Source: a virus. From it: a DNA stretch of 21,888 bases. The notes beneath the pieces were generated by a model, which saw nothing but the letters and a program-made list of their open reading frames with translations, searched no databases and was not told the DNA's origin. The position numbers were made by a program, and so were the translations under genes. Shown one piece after another: positions 13,562 to 19,894 of the stretch (within the stretch, counting starts at the first letter, position 1; each line of letters starts with the position of its first letter). The stretch spans positions 1 through 21,888 of the IMG/VR virus record IMGVR_UViG_3300038701_002631. One strand, given 5' to 3'.

Positions 13562-13796
13562 GAGGACGGCGCCGCCGGTCCCTTGCGGATGCGGCACGAG
13601 GTCAGACCCAGGCGCCGAATCAGTGCTGCGTTGACGACTCACCGGGTGGTCCGGTGAGCGTCGCAACGAAACCCTCGGTGCGCCCTGGGTTGAGTGGGGT
13701 GCGCAGTACGCCAGACGACACGGTCTAGCCAGGAGGCGAGGGCCGAACGGGGTCCGTGTCCCGGTGTCGTCTTGGATTTTATGAGGAGGTGAGGTC
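13562..13796 (+). other. Non-coding, strongly structured intercistronic region
   Basis: This is the longest gap inside the rightward operon. A long hairpin has CTCACCGG (13638-13645) pairing CCGGTGAG (13651-13658), extended outward through ACG/CGT and CGTTG/CAACG. A second dyad has AGACGACACGG (13713-13723) and CCGGTGTCGTCT (13761-13772), followed by TGGATTTT, terminator-like but with a long loop. A strong GAGGAGGTGAGG ribosome site at the end serves the gene at 13797. It may be a terminator/attenuator or a small structured RNA. Confidence 0.5.
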
Positions 13797-14075
13797 GTGA
13801 GGAAGGATGAGAACGGCGAGTCGTGCCCGTCGACGTTGGGTGAGTATCGGGATCTGTGCTGGGCACTCGCGCGCGAGTGCCGCGCCGTCGAGCTGCTCGA
13901 CCACCACATCCTGAAGAACGAGGATGGCCGGGACGCGGTCGTCATCGCGCACGACTCGCAGATGCGATTCCTGTTGATGCCGGCGTTGGCTGAGCCACCA
14001 GAGGACCCCGAGCACGACTTCTTGAACCCGGCGTGCGCGAGCGAGAGAGCGCTCGAGAGAGGGGCGGAAGGATGA
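13797..14075 (+). CDS. Unknown 92-aa protein
   Basis: GTG 13797 follows GAGGAGGTGAGG. The N-terminal half is polar/helical (MRKDENGESCPSTLGEYRDL, CWALARECRAVELLDHHIL), followed by DGRDAVVIAHDSQMRFLLMP and an acidic Pro-rich stretch. It restarts the operon after the structured gap. Its stop overlaps the next ATG (ATGA). No family was recognised. Confidence 0.65.
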   Translation: MRKDENGESCPSTLGEYRDLCWALARECRAVELLDHHILKNEDGRDAVVIAHDSQMRFLLMPALAEPPEDPEHDFLNPACASERALERGAEG

Positions 14076-14503
14076 GCATCCAGCCCGACGAGATGGTTTC
14101 GCCCGAGGCGTACCGCGTGGCCCTCGACCGTATCGAGGAGCTCGAGGCGCGCCTCGGTGGAGCGCAGACCGAGGCGACGCGCTACCTCGAGCTGATGGAG
14201 CGACTCCAGTCCCGCATCTGCGACCTGGAGCGCGACCGCGAAGATGCGCTCGATCTCGCGTGCGAGTGGCAGGAACGATACGAGGCCGAACGCACGCTGA
14301 AGCCTCCCACGCCTGCCGCCGAAACCGTCGACCCTGAGATGGAGGGGGTCATCAGACGCCAGCTCCTTGAGCAGGCGCAGCGCGGCGCGATCCCCTCGGA
14401 GCTCCATCTGGCGGAGTGGAGGCAACTCGAGGCGAGGGGGGTCGTCGAGCTTCGTGACGGGAAGTACTGGGCAAAGCGGAAGGGAGTGAGCAATGCGGGT
14501 TGA
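14072..14503 (+). CDS. Unknown 143-aa protein: coiled coil plus small C-terminal domain
   Basis: ATG 14072 is in an ATGA overlap. The first 75 residues are coiled coil (RVALDRIEELEARLGGAQTE, YLELMERLQSRICDLERDRE). After a Pro hinge (LKPPTPAAETVDPEM) comes a compact module, IRRQLLEQAQRGAIPSELHL followed by WRQLEARGVVELRDGKYW, that looks like a small winged helix. A DNA-binding role is possible. It overlaps the next gene by 11 bases. Confidence 0.65.
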   Translation: MSIQPDEMVSPEAYRVALDRIEELEARLGGAQTEATRYLELMERLQSRICDLERDREDALDLACEWQERYEAERTLKPPTPAAETVDPEMEGVIRRQLLEQAQRGAIPSELHLAEWRQLEARGVVELRDGKYWAKRKGVSNAG

Positions 14504-15047
14504 ACGAGACGAGAACTACGGCGCGCTCCTGCGCGCCCTCACCGTCGACGGCGCGCCCGAGGTCCGGATGCCGTTGTCACACGAACAGCTCAAGGCGTTG
14601 CATCAGGATGCCGGGGAGTTGCTCAGGGAGATCGCCGAGGAGCGCGACGAGCACTTCTTCGCCCATGGTGGTCAGCATTGTTGGAGGTGCGGCGCTGGCG
14701 ACGTGACCTGGGAGCGGGGCGGTGCATGGTGCCCCAACTGTGGACACGAGTATTTGCCTGAAGACGAGCGATTCGATGACTGGAGCAGTCCGGTTGCCCC
14801 CGGCCTTTTGGGTTCGGACGACATGTGGATTTTGGACGTTTATCAGGGCGACCCGCGAGGCCGTATCGTGACCTTCCATGGGACCACCAAAGATGGGCAC
14901 ATGCATCGGTATGCGGCGAAAGGGTTGGTGTGCGCGTCGTCGTTGGGTGAACGAGGGACGACCTGGAAGGCAACGCCGGAGGGGCTTGAGGTCATCAGGC
15001 GGACGGACGAGCGCATGTCGGCGGTCGCGGCCGCAGAAGAGGAGTAG
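14493..15047 (+). CDS. Zinc-ribbon protein, 184 aa
   Basis: ATG 14493 lies inside the end of the previous gene, with GGAAGGGAG upstream. Residues about 62-90 form a four-Cys zinc ribbon: HCWRCGAGDVTW and AWCPNCGHEYLP. The flanking N-terminal helix HEQLKALHQDAGELLREIAE and a C-terminal beta-rich region (MWILDVYQGDPRGRIVTFHG) complete it. Zinc binding is strongly suggested; the substrate or partner is unknown. Confidence 0.7.
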   Translation: MRVERDENYGALLRALTVDGAPEVRMPLSHEQLKALHQDAGELLREIAEERDEHFFAHGGQHCWRCGAGDVTWERGGAWCPNCGHEYLPEDERFDDWSSPVAPGLLGSDDMWILDVYQGDPRGRIVTFHGTTKDGHMHRYAAKGLVCASSLGERGTTWKATPEGLEVIRRTDERMSAVAAAEEE

Positions 15048-15051
15048 AGCC

Positions 15052-15252
15052 ATGGTGGGTGATTGGGAGGCGCTGATTGCTCGACTTGAGCAGCTCGAGG
15101 AGCGCGTCGAGGAACTCGAGCGCGAGCGCGAGGAGCGGGGCGAGACCAGGACCAAACGGGACGCCGCCGTCAGAAAGATGATGAGCGCATACGACGAACG
15201 GATGGCGAAGATCCGCGCGGAGTTCGAAAGCGGAGGGCGTGGCGGTGAGTAG
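15052..15252 (+). CDS. Unknown 66-aa coiled-coil protein
   Basis: ATG 15052 sits five bases after the previous TAG, with GAGGAG upstream. The sequence MVGDWEALIARLEQLEERVE continues with Glu/Arg heptads to the C-terminus. The end overlaps the start of the excisionase-like gene. No function was recognised. Confidence 0.6.
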   Translation: MVGDWEALIARLEQLEERVEELEREREERGETRTKRDAAVRKMMSAYDERMAKIRAEFESGGRGGE

Positions 15253-15706
15253 TGCATGGGAAAGGTACGATCGCGAGCTCCCCCTCTCCTATGAGGACGT
15301 CGCCGAGATCACCGGCCTGGCGGTCTCGACGCTCCAGAGCTGGAAGAGCGCGGGGAGGATCGAAGCACTCACGACCACTTCCTCGGCGGTGGTGCGCTTT
15401 GCGCCCGCTGAGGTCCGCCGTATCCTCGGAGCGCAGACAGCGGCCGAGGGAAAGGAGCTGACGCATGGACATGCGCAACATCAAGGCCCTGGGTCCGAAC
15501 AAGTACCGGATCCGGTTCAAGTACCGAGATCCCCTGACGGGAGAGCAGGTGGTCTACCAGAAGACACTCAGCGGCGTGACGCTCGTCGCCGCGCGCGCTC
15601 ACCGCGACGAGGCCCGCGCCGCCGCGTTGCGGAAGGCATGGGAACCGGCGCCTCGGCGCGCGAGCTCGTTCGTGGACTCATATCTCGCGACCCGGGCGAG
15701 GCGTGA
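15239..15706 (+). CDS. Excisionase/MerR-type HTH protein overlapping integrase
   Basis: GTG 15239 (or GTG 15245) starts a protein whose first 70 residues are a MerR/Xis-like helix-turn-helix: LSYEDVAEITGLAVSTLQSW, KSAGRIEAL, VVRFAPAEVRRILG. Excisionases direct integrase toward excision and usually sit next to int, as here. The frame stays open to 15706, 242 bases into int in another frame. From about residue 76 on it reads a low-complexity Arg/Pro tail that looks like the shadow of int. The tail may be translated, or the real stop may be an assembly or sequence difference. Confidence 0.7.
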   Translation: MAVSSAWERYDRELPLSYEDVAEITGLAVSTLQSWKSAGRIEALTTTSSAVVRFAPAEVRRILGAQTAAEGKELTHGHAQHQGPGSEQVPDPVQVPRSPDGRAGGLPEDTQRRDARRRARSPRRGPRRRVAEGMGTGASARELVRGLISRDPGEA

Positions 15707-16691
15707 CCCCGGACGACGCGGGCGCCCTATCACCGCGTCCACTCTCGAGCGCGACGCCTTCGCGCTCGACCTCCACATCATCCCTGAGATCGGCGACTGG
15801 ATCGTCTCGCGCATCACGCTCGAGGACCTCGACGAGCTCGTCGACCGGTGGTGCGTGAAGGAGCGCGCGAACGGGAAGCTCTACGCGGCCAGTTCGATCA
15901 ACGTGTGGATCAAGGTCCTCAAGCTCTTCCTCAAGCACGCGGCGCGCGCCGTGGGCGTCGAGTCGCCAGCCGAGGGCCTCGAGGTCCTGCCGCTGACGGG
16001 CGAGAGGAAGGGGAGGGCGCTCTCACCCGCGGAGGTGGGCGCGTTGCTCGAGTGGGTCGAAGAGTCGGCGCCTCAGCACCTCGCCATGGTCTGGCTCGCG
16101 GTGACCACGGGGGCGCGCTTCTCCGAGCTCGCCGCCGTCCACTGGGACCAGGTCGACGAAGAGGCGGGCGTAATCGAGTACACCCACAGCGTCTACAAGG
16201 GACGGCGCCGCCGCGGCTCGAAGACGGGGGCGGAGGTGCGCGCGCCGCTCGCCCCGAACGTGGTCGAGGCGCTCGCGCGACATCGCGAGCGCCTCGTTCA
16301 GACGCGGCATCCCCTGGCTGGCGGTGACATCGTCTTCCCGGCGCGCGTGCTCAGCACGTCGCGCGCGGAGTATGCAGGGTACCAGACCCGTACGGGACTG
16401 GCGAAGACGCTCGCGCGCGCGGCGCGCGAGTTGAAGCAGGACCCAATCACTCCCCACGACCTGCGACGTACCTGCAACACCCTCATGCTGGGCGTGGCGC
16501 GCGAGCACGTCGTTCAGGCGATCACCGGCCACTCCACTTCGGAGATGACCCACCATTACACCTTCGTCGACGACGACGCGAAGGCGACCGCGGTGGGGAG
16601 GATGTTGACCCTCATTGAAGGGGGTAAGGGTCAACGAAGGGTAAACGACTCAGTGGACGCGGAAGTGGAGGGCCGCATAGAATCAGCGTGA
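15465..16691 (+). CDS. int: Tyrosine recombinase (phage integrase)
   Basis: The integrase catalyses strand exchange between attP and the host tRNA site. The 408-residue protein starts at ATG 15465 with AAAGGAG upstream; an in-frame TGA at 15459 rules out an earlier start. The N-terminal arm-binding region (residues 1-60) contains NKYRIRFKYRDPLTGEQVVY. A SAM-like core-binding domain follows (about 66-165: SFVDSYLATR, TLEDLDELVDRW). The catalytic domain shows R218 in TTGARFSELAAVHW, H331 and R334 in HDLRRT, H356 in GHSTSE and Y365 in HHYTF. All catalytic residues are present. The 3' end of the gene carries left-arm attP repeats, and the tRNA-like core lies 15 bases downstream. Confidence 0.95.
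   Translation: MDMRNIKALGPNKYRIRFKYRDPLTGEQVVYQKTLSGVTLVAARAHRDEARAAALRKAWEPAPRRASSFVDSYLATRARRDPGRRGRPITASTLERDAFALDLHIIPEIGDWIVSRITLEDLDELVDRWCVKERANGKLYAASSINVWIKVLKLFLKHAARAVGVESPAEGLEVLPLTGERKGRALSPAEVGALLEWVEESAPQHLAMVWLAVTTGARFSELAAVHWDQVDEEAGVIEYTHSVYKGRRRRGSKTGAEVRAPLAPNVVEALARHRERLVQTRHPLAGGDIVFPARVLSTSRAEYAGYQTRTGLAKTLARAARELKQDPITPHDLRRTCNTLMLGVAREHVVQAITGHSTSEMTHHYTFVDDDAKATAVGRMLTLIEGGKGQRRVNDSVDAEVEGRIESA
16604..16648. repeat. attP left-arm repeats (integrase arm-type sites)
   Basis: Inside the end of int, GGGTCAACGA (16628-16637) and GGGTAAACGA (16639-16648) are direct repeats 11 bp apart. An inverted GTTGACCC stands at 16604-16611. The same pair of repeats, also 11 bp apart, recurs on the other side of the core, as expected for arm-type integrase sites. 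Binding is inferred. Confidence 0.7.
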
Positions 16692-16705
16692 GAGTAGCTC
16701 GGGCG

Positions 16706-16752
16706 CTTCCCTCACACGGAAGAAGTCCCTGGTTCAATCCCAGGTACGCCCA
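16706..16752 (+). other. attP core: 3' half of tRNA-Val(CAC)
   Basis: The sequence folds as the 3' half of a tRNA. Anticodon stem CTTCC/GGAAG (16706-16710, 16718-16722) closes loop CTCACAC with anticodon CAC (Val); then come AAGTC, T-arm CCTGG-TTCAATC-CCAGG (16728-16744), acceptor strand TACGCCC and discriminator A (16752). No CCA is encoded. A matching 5' GGGCGTA acceptor and a D-arm are not found upstream, so this is not a complete gene. It restores the host tRNA gene on integration. Location just after int supports an att site. Confidence 0.88.
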
Positions 16753-16800
16753 TTAAAAAACAACAACTTACAGCCCCTCGGGTTGCCGTTGTCTGCCTAC

Positions 16801-16844
16801 GTTGACCCCTCGTTGCCCTCCTTAGGGTAAACGAGGGGTCAACG
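16801..16844. repeat. attP right-arm repeats in a 14-bp perfect inverted repeat
   Basis: GTTGACCCCTCGTT (16801-16814) and AACGAGGGGTCAAC (16830-16843) are perfect inverted arms, with CCCT/AGGG pairing inside. They contain GGGTAAACGA (16825-16834) and GGGTCAACG (16836-16844), again 11 bp apart, plus inverted copies at 16801 and 16810. They mirror the left-arm sites across the tRNA core. As RNA the dyad could also act as a structured end for the int transcript, but no T-run follows. Confidence 0.7.
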
Positions 16845-17006
16845 CGTTCTTGGGGCGATCGCTGTCTTGGGCCCAGAGGGGAACGAGTAGCTCGAATATC
16901 TCCCATCGCAGTGCATTGAGGGAGATGAGTCGGCGGGGTGGGTTTCGCGAAAATGACAGGGGTTGGTTTGTAAAAATGCAGGGTGAACAAATGTATACGC
17001 GTTTCG

Positions 17007-17034
17007 TTGATCGTTATGAGTGAAAGGACAGAAT
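17007..17034 (+). promoter_or_regulatory. Weak candidate promoter for the accessory module
   Basis: TTGATC (17007-17012) and CAGAAT (17029-17034) are separated by 16 bp, each four of six to consensus. It is the best of several weak candidates upstream of the gene at 17155. A start near 17041 would give a leader of about 115 bases containing the hairpin at 17081-17127. Confidence 0.3.
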
Positions 17035-17080
17035 TTGTCATTTTGTGGAAGCAAATCTGTGCCGTGCGTACTATTTGTAC

Positions 17081-17127
17081 TGTGAGATCCACTCGCGCCA
17101 CATGGATGTCGTTGAAGTGGACTCACA
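17081..17127 (+). promoter_or_regulatory. Leader hairpin/dyad before the 71-aa gene
   Basis: TGTGAGATCCACT (17081-17093) pairs with AGTGGACTCACA (17116-17127), a 12-bp stem with one bulge. It ends 15-20 bases before the GCGGAGGA ribosome site. It may be an operator or a translational control hairpin. Confidence 0.5.
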
Positions 17128-17154
17128 CCGTTTCACCACAAGCGGAGGACGAAC

Positions 17155-17370
17155 ATGAAAGACACTCAGCTCACGGAAAACTTGAACGATTTTGAGAGGA
17201 TGGTCATTGAGCGCGAGCAGCGCTTGGCGGAGTCCAGTCAGGACTGGCGTCGGTTTGAGCAGCGTTGGGGTAAATACGCGCAGCGTGACTCAGCTCCACT
17301 GCCGCAGTTTACTCCTGACCAGCAGACTGACCCTCCCCTGCGCGTCGTGATCAGCGGCGACATCATCTGA
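17155..17370 (+). CDS. Unknown 71-aa protein of the accessory module
   Basis: ATG 17155 with GCGGAGGAC upstream. The sequence MKDTQLTENLNDFERMVIER is followed by EQRLAESSQDWRRFEQRWGK (helical, charged) and a Pro-rich, likely flexible end, FTPDQQTDPPLRVVISGDII. The composition and codon choice (more A/T third bases) differ from the phage core and match the protease gene 25 bases downstream, so the two probably form one transcription unit. No family was recognised. Confidence 0.65.
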   Translation: MKDTQLTENLNDFERMVIEREQRLAESSQDWRRFEQRWGKYAQRDSAPLPQFTPDQQTDPPLRVVISGDII

Positions 17371-17375
17371 AACTC

Positions 17376-17394
17376 AAAAAAAAGGGGGGCCCCC
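17376..17394 (+). repeat. A8-G6-C5 homopolymer tract before the protease start
   Basis: Eight A (17376-17383), six G (17384-17389) and five C (17390-17394) run directly up to the ATG at 17396. The G-run is part of the ribosome binding site, and GGGGG/CCCCC is self-complementary. Length changes by slippage would alter the spacing to the start codon. Confidence 0.8.
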
Positions 17395-17395
17395 A

Positions 17396-18343
17396 ATGCC
17401 CAACTGGAGAGAAATTTCAGCGCGGTTTGGGGGCTTCCCCACGCCTGAACTCGTCATCCCGTCCGAGTACATCGAGAAACTTACGTACATCACGGGACGA
17501 CATACCATTATCTACTACTCGGATTTCCTTGAGCCGACACCAGGGGTGCCAGGCGAAGCGTACTCCATCACAGACAGTGACATGAATGCGTTCATGGCAA
17601 CTGTCCACAAGTTGGATTCTACCAAGGGACTCGACCTGATCTTGCACACACCTGGGGGTCGCGTATCTGCAACAGAGGCCATCGTCAGATACCTCAAGTG
17701 CAAGTTCGACCACATCCGGGTGATCGTCCCCCACCTGGCTATGAGTGCTGGGACGATGATTGCTTTGTCTGCAAACAAGGTGTTGCTCGCCAAACACGCC
17801 AGTTTGGGAGCAATTGATCCGCAGATTGCCAACCGGTCTGCCCATGCGTTCGTGGAAGAATTCGAACTGGCAGTTGAAGCAATCAGGAACAACGAGCCGT
17901 CAGCGTTGCTCTATCGTGACATGGTCGCGAGGCACCCCGTTGCGTTCATTGAAGACTGTAGGCGCGCCATCAAGTGGTCGGAGGAACTCGTAACGGAGTG
18001 GCTGACCGATCGCATGTTCTCTCATCTGTCGCGCAGTCAAGCGAAACGGAGGGCCAAGAAGATTGTCGACGCTCTCGGGGATCACGACAGAACTCGCGCA
18101 CACGATCGGCACGTAAACTTCGAGAGCGCCCGCAAGATGGGGATCGAGATGGAGCTCATCGAAAACATTGGTGCGGATCCTCAGCTTCTCTTGGATGCCC
18201 AGTTGGACGATTTCCAGGATGGGGTTTTGTCAATCCATCATGCGATGATGAACCTCTTGGCCAGAACTTCTGTGGTCAAAATCGTTCAAAACGACCTTGG
18301 TGTACGGGTGGTGCAACAGGCCCTCCCTCCCCAACGCTTTTGA
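17396..18343 (+). CDS. SDH-type Clp-fold serine protease
   Basis: The 315-residue protein resembles the serine dehydrogenase proteinase (SDH) group of the ClpP/crotonase fold. LDLILHTPGG (about 79-88) is the glycine-rich oxyanion strand. IVPHLAMSAGTMIALSA places the nucleophile at S117 in the MSAGT context. LAKHASLGAIDPQI (about 131-144) is the loop that normally follows in SppA/SDH proteases. There is no signal peptide or TM helix, so it should be cytoplasmic. The C-terminal half (RDMVARHPVAFIEDCRRAIK; SHLSRSQAKRRAKKIVDALG) is helical. The gene has lower GC than the phage core and sits beside attP, as cargo genes often do. Substrate unknown; a role in defence or superinfection exclusion is speculation. 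Confidence 0.85.
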   Translation: MPNWREISARFGGFPTPELVIPSEYIEKLTYITGRHTIIYYSDFLEPTPGVPGEAYSITDSDMNAFMATVHKLDSTKGLDLILHTPGGRVSATEAIVRYLKCKFDHIRVIVPHLAMSAGTMIALSANKVLLAKHASLGAIDPQIANRSAHAFVEEFELAVEAIRNNEPSALLYRDMVARHPVAFIEDCRRAIKWSEELVTEWLTDRMFSHLSRSQAKRRAKKIVDALGDHDRTRAHDRHVNFESARKMGIEMELIENIGADPQLLLDAQLDDFQDGVLSIHHAMMNLLARTSVVKIVQNDLGVRVVQQALPPQRF

Positions 18344-18405
18344 ATCCAACGCAACGCCACCCACGCCTCCGCCGACAACCTCCCCAACCACAACGGGAGG
18401 TGCAC

Positions 18406-18639
18406 ATGCGAGACGGATTGTTCGAGATGGTGAGGGATGCGGCGGCGGGTCACGCGGCCGCGGAGCTGAGGGTAGAGGCGGCGCGAGTGCTGCTGTCGGA
18501 AGCGGCGGCGCTCGCGCTCACCCCTTGCACAACGCCACCCCTACCCCGCATCGTGGACGCACTCACACCTGAGAGCCCACCATGCACGACGACCCCATCA
18601 ACCGACTCGGCTTGGAGCCGAACGCGCAACGCGTCCTGA
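18406..18639 (+). CDS. Small Ala-rich ORF, 77 aa
   Basis: ATG 18406 has a good GGGAGGTG site immediately upstream. The first 45 residues (MRDGLFEMVRDAAAGHAAAE, LRVEAARVLLSEAAALAL) are a plausible amphipathic helix pair; the remainder is Thr/Pro/Ser-rich and overlaps the next ORF by 58 bases out of frame. The high GC returns here, so it belongs to the phage core. Coding is likely for the first part, but the end is uncertain. Confidence 0.45.
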   Translation: MRDGLFEMVRDAAAGHAAAELRVEAARVLLSEAAALALTPCTTPPLPRIVDALTPESPPCTTTPSTDSAWSRTRNAS

Positions 18640-18788
18640 GCGTGCTGCTCGAGCGTGCAATGCGTGAGCTACCTGACGCGGAGGCCGCGGCGCTCGAAGG
18701 CGGTGACCTGGAGCGTCGCACACTCGCTGCGTTGCGAGAGCAGATCGTGCGCTTGGAACGTCGACTCGCCGAACGACAGCGGGTCTAA
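18582..18788 (+). CDS. Small helical protein, 68 aa
   Basis: ATG 18582 has only a weak GAG upstream. The product MHDDPINRLGLEPNAQRVLS continues with ERAMRELPDAEAAALEGGDL and a C-terminal coiled coil EQIVRLERRLAERQRV. Its TAA stop overlaps the stop of the convergent minus-strand lysis-region gene. It could be translated through coupling with the preceding ORF. Function unknown. Confidence 0.5.
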   Translation: MHDDPINRLGLEPNAQRVLSVLLERAMRELPDAEAAALEGGDLERRTLAALREQIVRLERRLAERQRV

Positions 18789-19174
18789 CGAACCGCCAGC
18801 CACCACACGAGCGCGACGACACCGGCCCCCAGCACGGCGCCCACCCCACCCACGAGGATGGGGTCAGGCGCGCGGTCGAGTTTCAACGCGAGCCGGTCGC
18901 CGCGCGCACGTTCGTTCGCGACGTCCACGCGGAGCCCGGCGACTACGGTGGCGTGGGCGGTGGCCTGCCCGCTCGTCTCGCCGCGCGCCCGCGACCTCCC
19001 GAGCATGCACTCGGCGAGCTCGGTAGCGAGGTCCTCGGCCTCGGCTTCGGTGTCGCGGCACTCAGTCGTCGCGGTGGCGTCGGGCTGTGTCGAGGATTGT
19101 GCGGCGGCGTCGGGCGCGCCGCTCAGGAGCGCGAGGATCGTCAGGGTCATCAGGAGGCAATGGCGGTGGTGCAT
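18785..19174 (-). CDS. Secreted protein with C-terminal TM anchor, spanin-like position
   Basis: ATG 19174 follows AGGGAGAC. The 129-residue product has a cleavable-looking signal peptide (MHHRHCLLMTLTILALLSGA, cleavage near DAAAQ), no lipobox, and a helical periplasmic part (ECRDTEAEAEDLATELAECM, two Cys). A final hydrophobic helix ILVGGVGAVLGAGVVALVWW is followed by basic residues. This topology can bridge the envelope like some spanins, but no family was recognised. Its 5' end overlaps the upstream gene by 113 bases in another frame, a layout reminiscent of Rz/Rz1. Confidence 0.6.
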   Translation of the reverse strand: MHHRHCLLMTLTILALLSGAPDAAAQSSTQPDATATTECRDTEAEAEDLATELAECMLGRSRARGETSGQATAHATVVAGLRVDVANERARGDRLALKLDRAPDPILVGGVGAVLGAGVVALVWWLAVR

Positions 19175-19385
19175 CGGTGGTCTCCCTGAGGTGGTCGCGC
19201 GGGGGTGGGTCGGGGTAGGTGGGTTCGTCGAGCCCCGTTGGCCCGGTCGGATCGTGTGTCCCATGGGACACATCGTCGTCCGAGCCCGTGGGTACGCTCC
19301 GGTCGCGGTGGACCCACAGGACGGCGGCGAGCGCGCCGCCAAGCACGCCCACGATGAGCACGAGACCGGTGGTGATGAGCGTCAC
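19062..19385 (-). CDS. Membrane protein with Pro-rich tail, overlapping lysis-region gene
   Basis: GTG 19385 overlaps the upstream stop as GTGA. Residues 1-26 are a TM helix (MTLITTGLVLIVGVLGGALA, AVLWVHRDRS). The remainder is hydrophilic and Pro/Asp-rich (PTYPDPPPRDHLRETTDAPP), ending in a basic segment. The last 113 bases overlap the start of the secreted protein gene. An overlapping TM gene and exported gene near an endolysin suggest a spanin pair; this is inference from architecture only. Confidence 0.55.
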   Translation of the reverse strand: MTLITTGLVLIVGVLGGALAAVLWVHRDRSVPTGSDDDVSHGTHDPTGPTGLDEPTYPDPPPRDHLRETTDAPPPLPPDDPDDPRAPERRARRRRTILDTARRHRDD

Positions 19386-19894
19386 GAGTCGTCCTCCTCA
19401 ACCTCCCCCGCGGCGATGGCGTCGGCGATCTCGGCGAGGTCGTGCTCGTCGTAGGAGATCGGGCCAACGTCCGATGCGGCGTCGTCGGCGTCTGAGATCT
19501 CGGCGAGCACGCGCGCGGCGGTCATGGACGGGTTCGAGGACTCACCCCGTTCGATGCGGTTGAGCTCGGCTGCGTAGGCGTTGCGCTGGCGGCGAATGCG
19601 AGCGTTGTCACGCTCGAGTTGCTCGCGCTCGGCGGCGTCCACCTTGCGGTCCCCCTCGAGCGCTCCGACCCGGTTCTTGAGGTCGGAGATCGCCTCGCGG
19701 AGTTCCTGGTTCTCGTCGCGCAACTCGCGGTTCTCCCCCTTCAATTCCCTGATCAGCCTGAGTTGGTCCTCGGAGAGTTGGGCCTCGCGCTGCGCGGTGG
19801 TCGACTCGCTCTTGCCCCTCGCCTCGAGCACGGTCTTGATGATGTAGCCGAGCGCCCCTCCGCTCACGATCTGCATGAGGTCGATCTCACTCAT
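19382..19894 (-). CDS. Coiled-coil protein of the lysis region, 170 aa
   Basis: ATG 19894 overlaps the end of the holin-like gene. After a short hydrophobic patch (MQIVSGGALGYIIKTVLEAR) comes a long coiled coil: LIRELKGENRELRDENQELR, EAISDLKNRVGALEGDRKVD, REQLERDNARIRRQRNAYAA. The C-terminus is strongly acidic (DEHDLAEIADAIAAGEVEED). If the N-terminal patch inserts in the membrane, it would resemble an i-spanin; otherwise it is a structural or scaffold-like protein. The stop forms a GTGA overlap with the next gene. Confidence 0.65.
   Translation of the reverse strand: MSEIDLMQIVSGGALGYIIKTVLEARGKSESTTAQREAQLSEDQLRLIRELKGENRELRDENQELREAISDLKNRVGALEGDRKVDAAEREQLERDNARIRRQRNAYAAELNRIERGESSNPSMTAARVLAEISDADDAASDVGPISYDEHDLAEIADAIAAGEVEEDDS

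Larger units (their letters stand above)
16845..17154. other. Lower-GC non-coding leader region of the accessory module
   Basis: This 310-base stretch has no credible gene and is clearly richer in A/T than the phage core, marking a compositional boundary just past attP. It contains several weak promoter-like matches and a leader hairpin (listed separately). The minus-strand open frame across it is an artefact of the antisense tRNA end. Confidence 0.6.

Noticed and set aside
16676-16752. Complete tRNA gene
   Set aside because: Only the anticodon arm, T arm and 3' acceptor strand are present. No matching 5' acceptor strand or D arm lies upstream, so it is an att fragment.
16992-16997. TGTATA as -10 of a promoter with TTGTAA at 16968
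   Set aside because: The spacing of 18 and poor match of the -10 make it weaker than the candidate at 17007-17034, which is itself weak.
16712-17101. 129-residue minus-strand open frame ending in GVPGIEPGTSSV
   Set aside because: This ending is the antisense translation of the tRNA 3' end, a familiar annotation artefact. There is no ribosome site and the frame crosses attP repeats.
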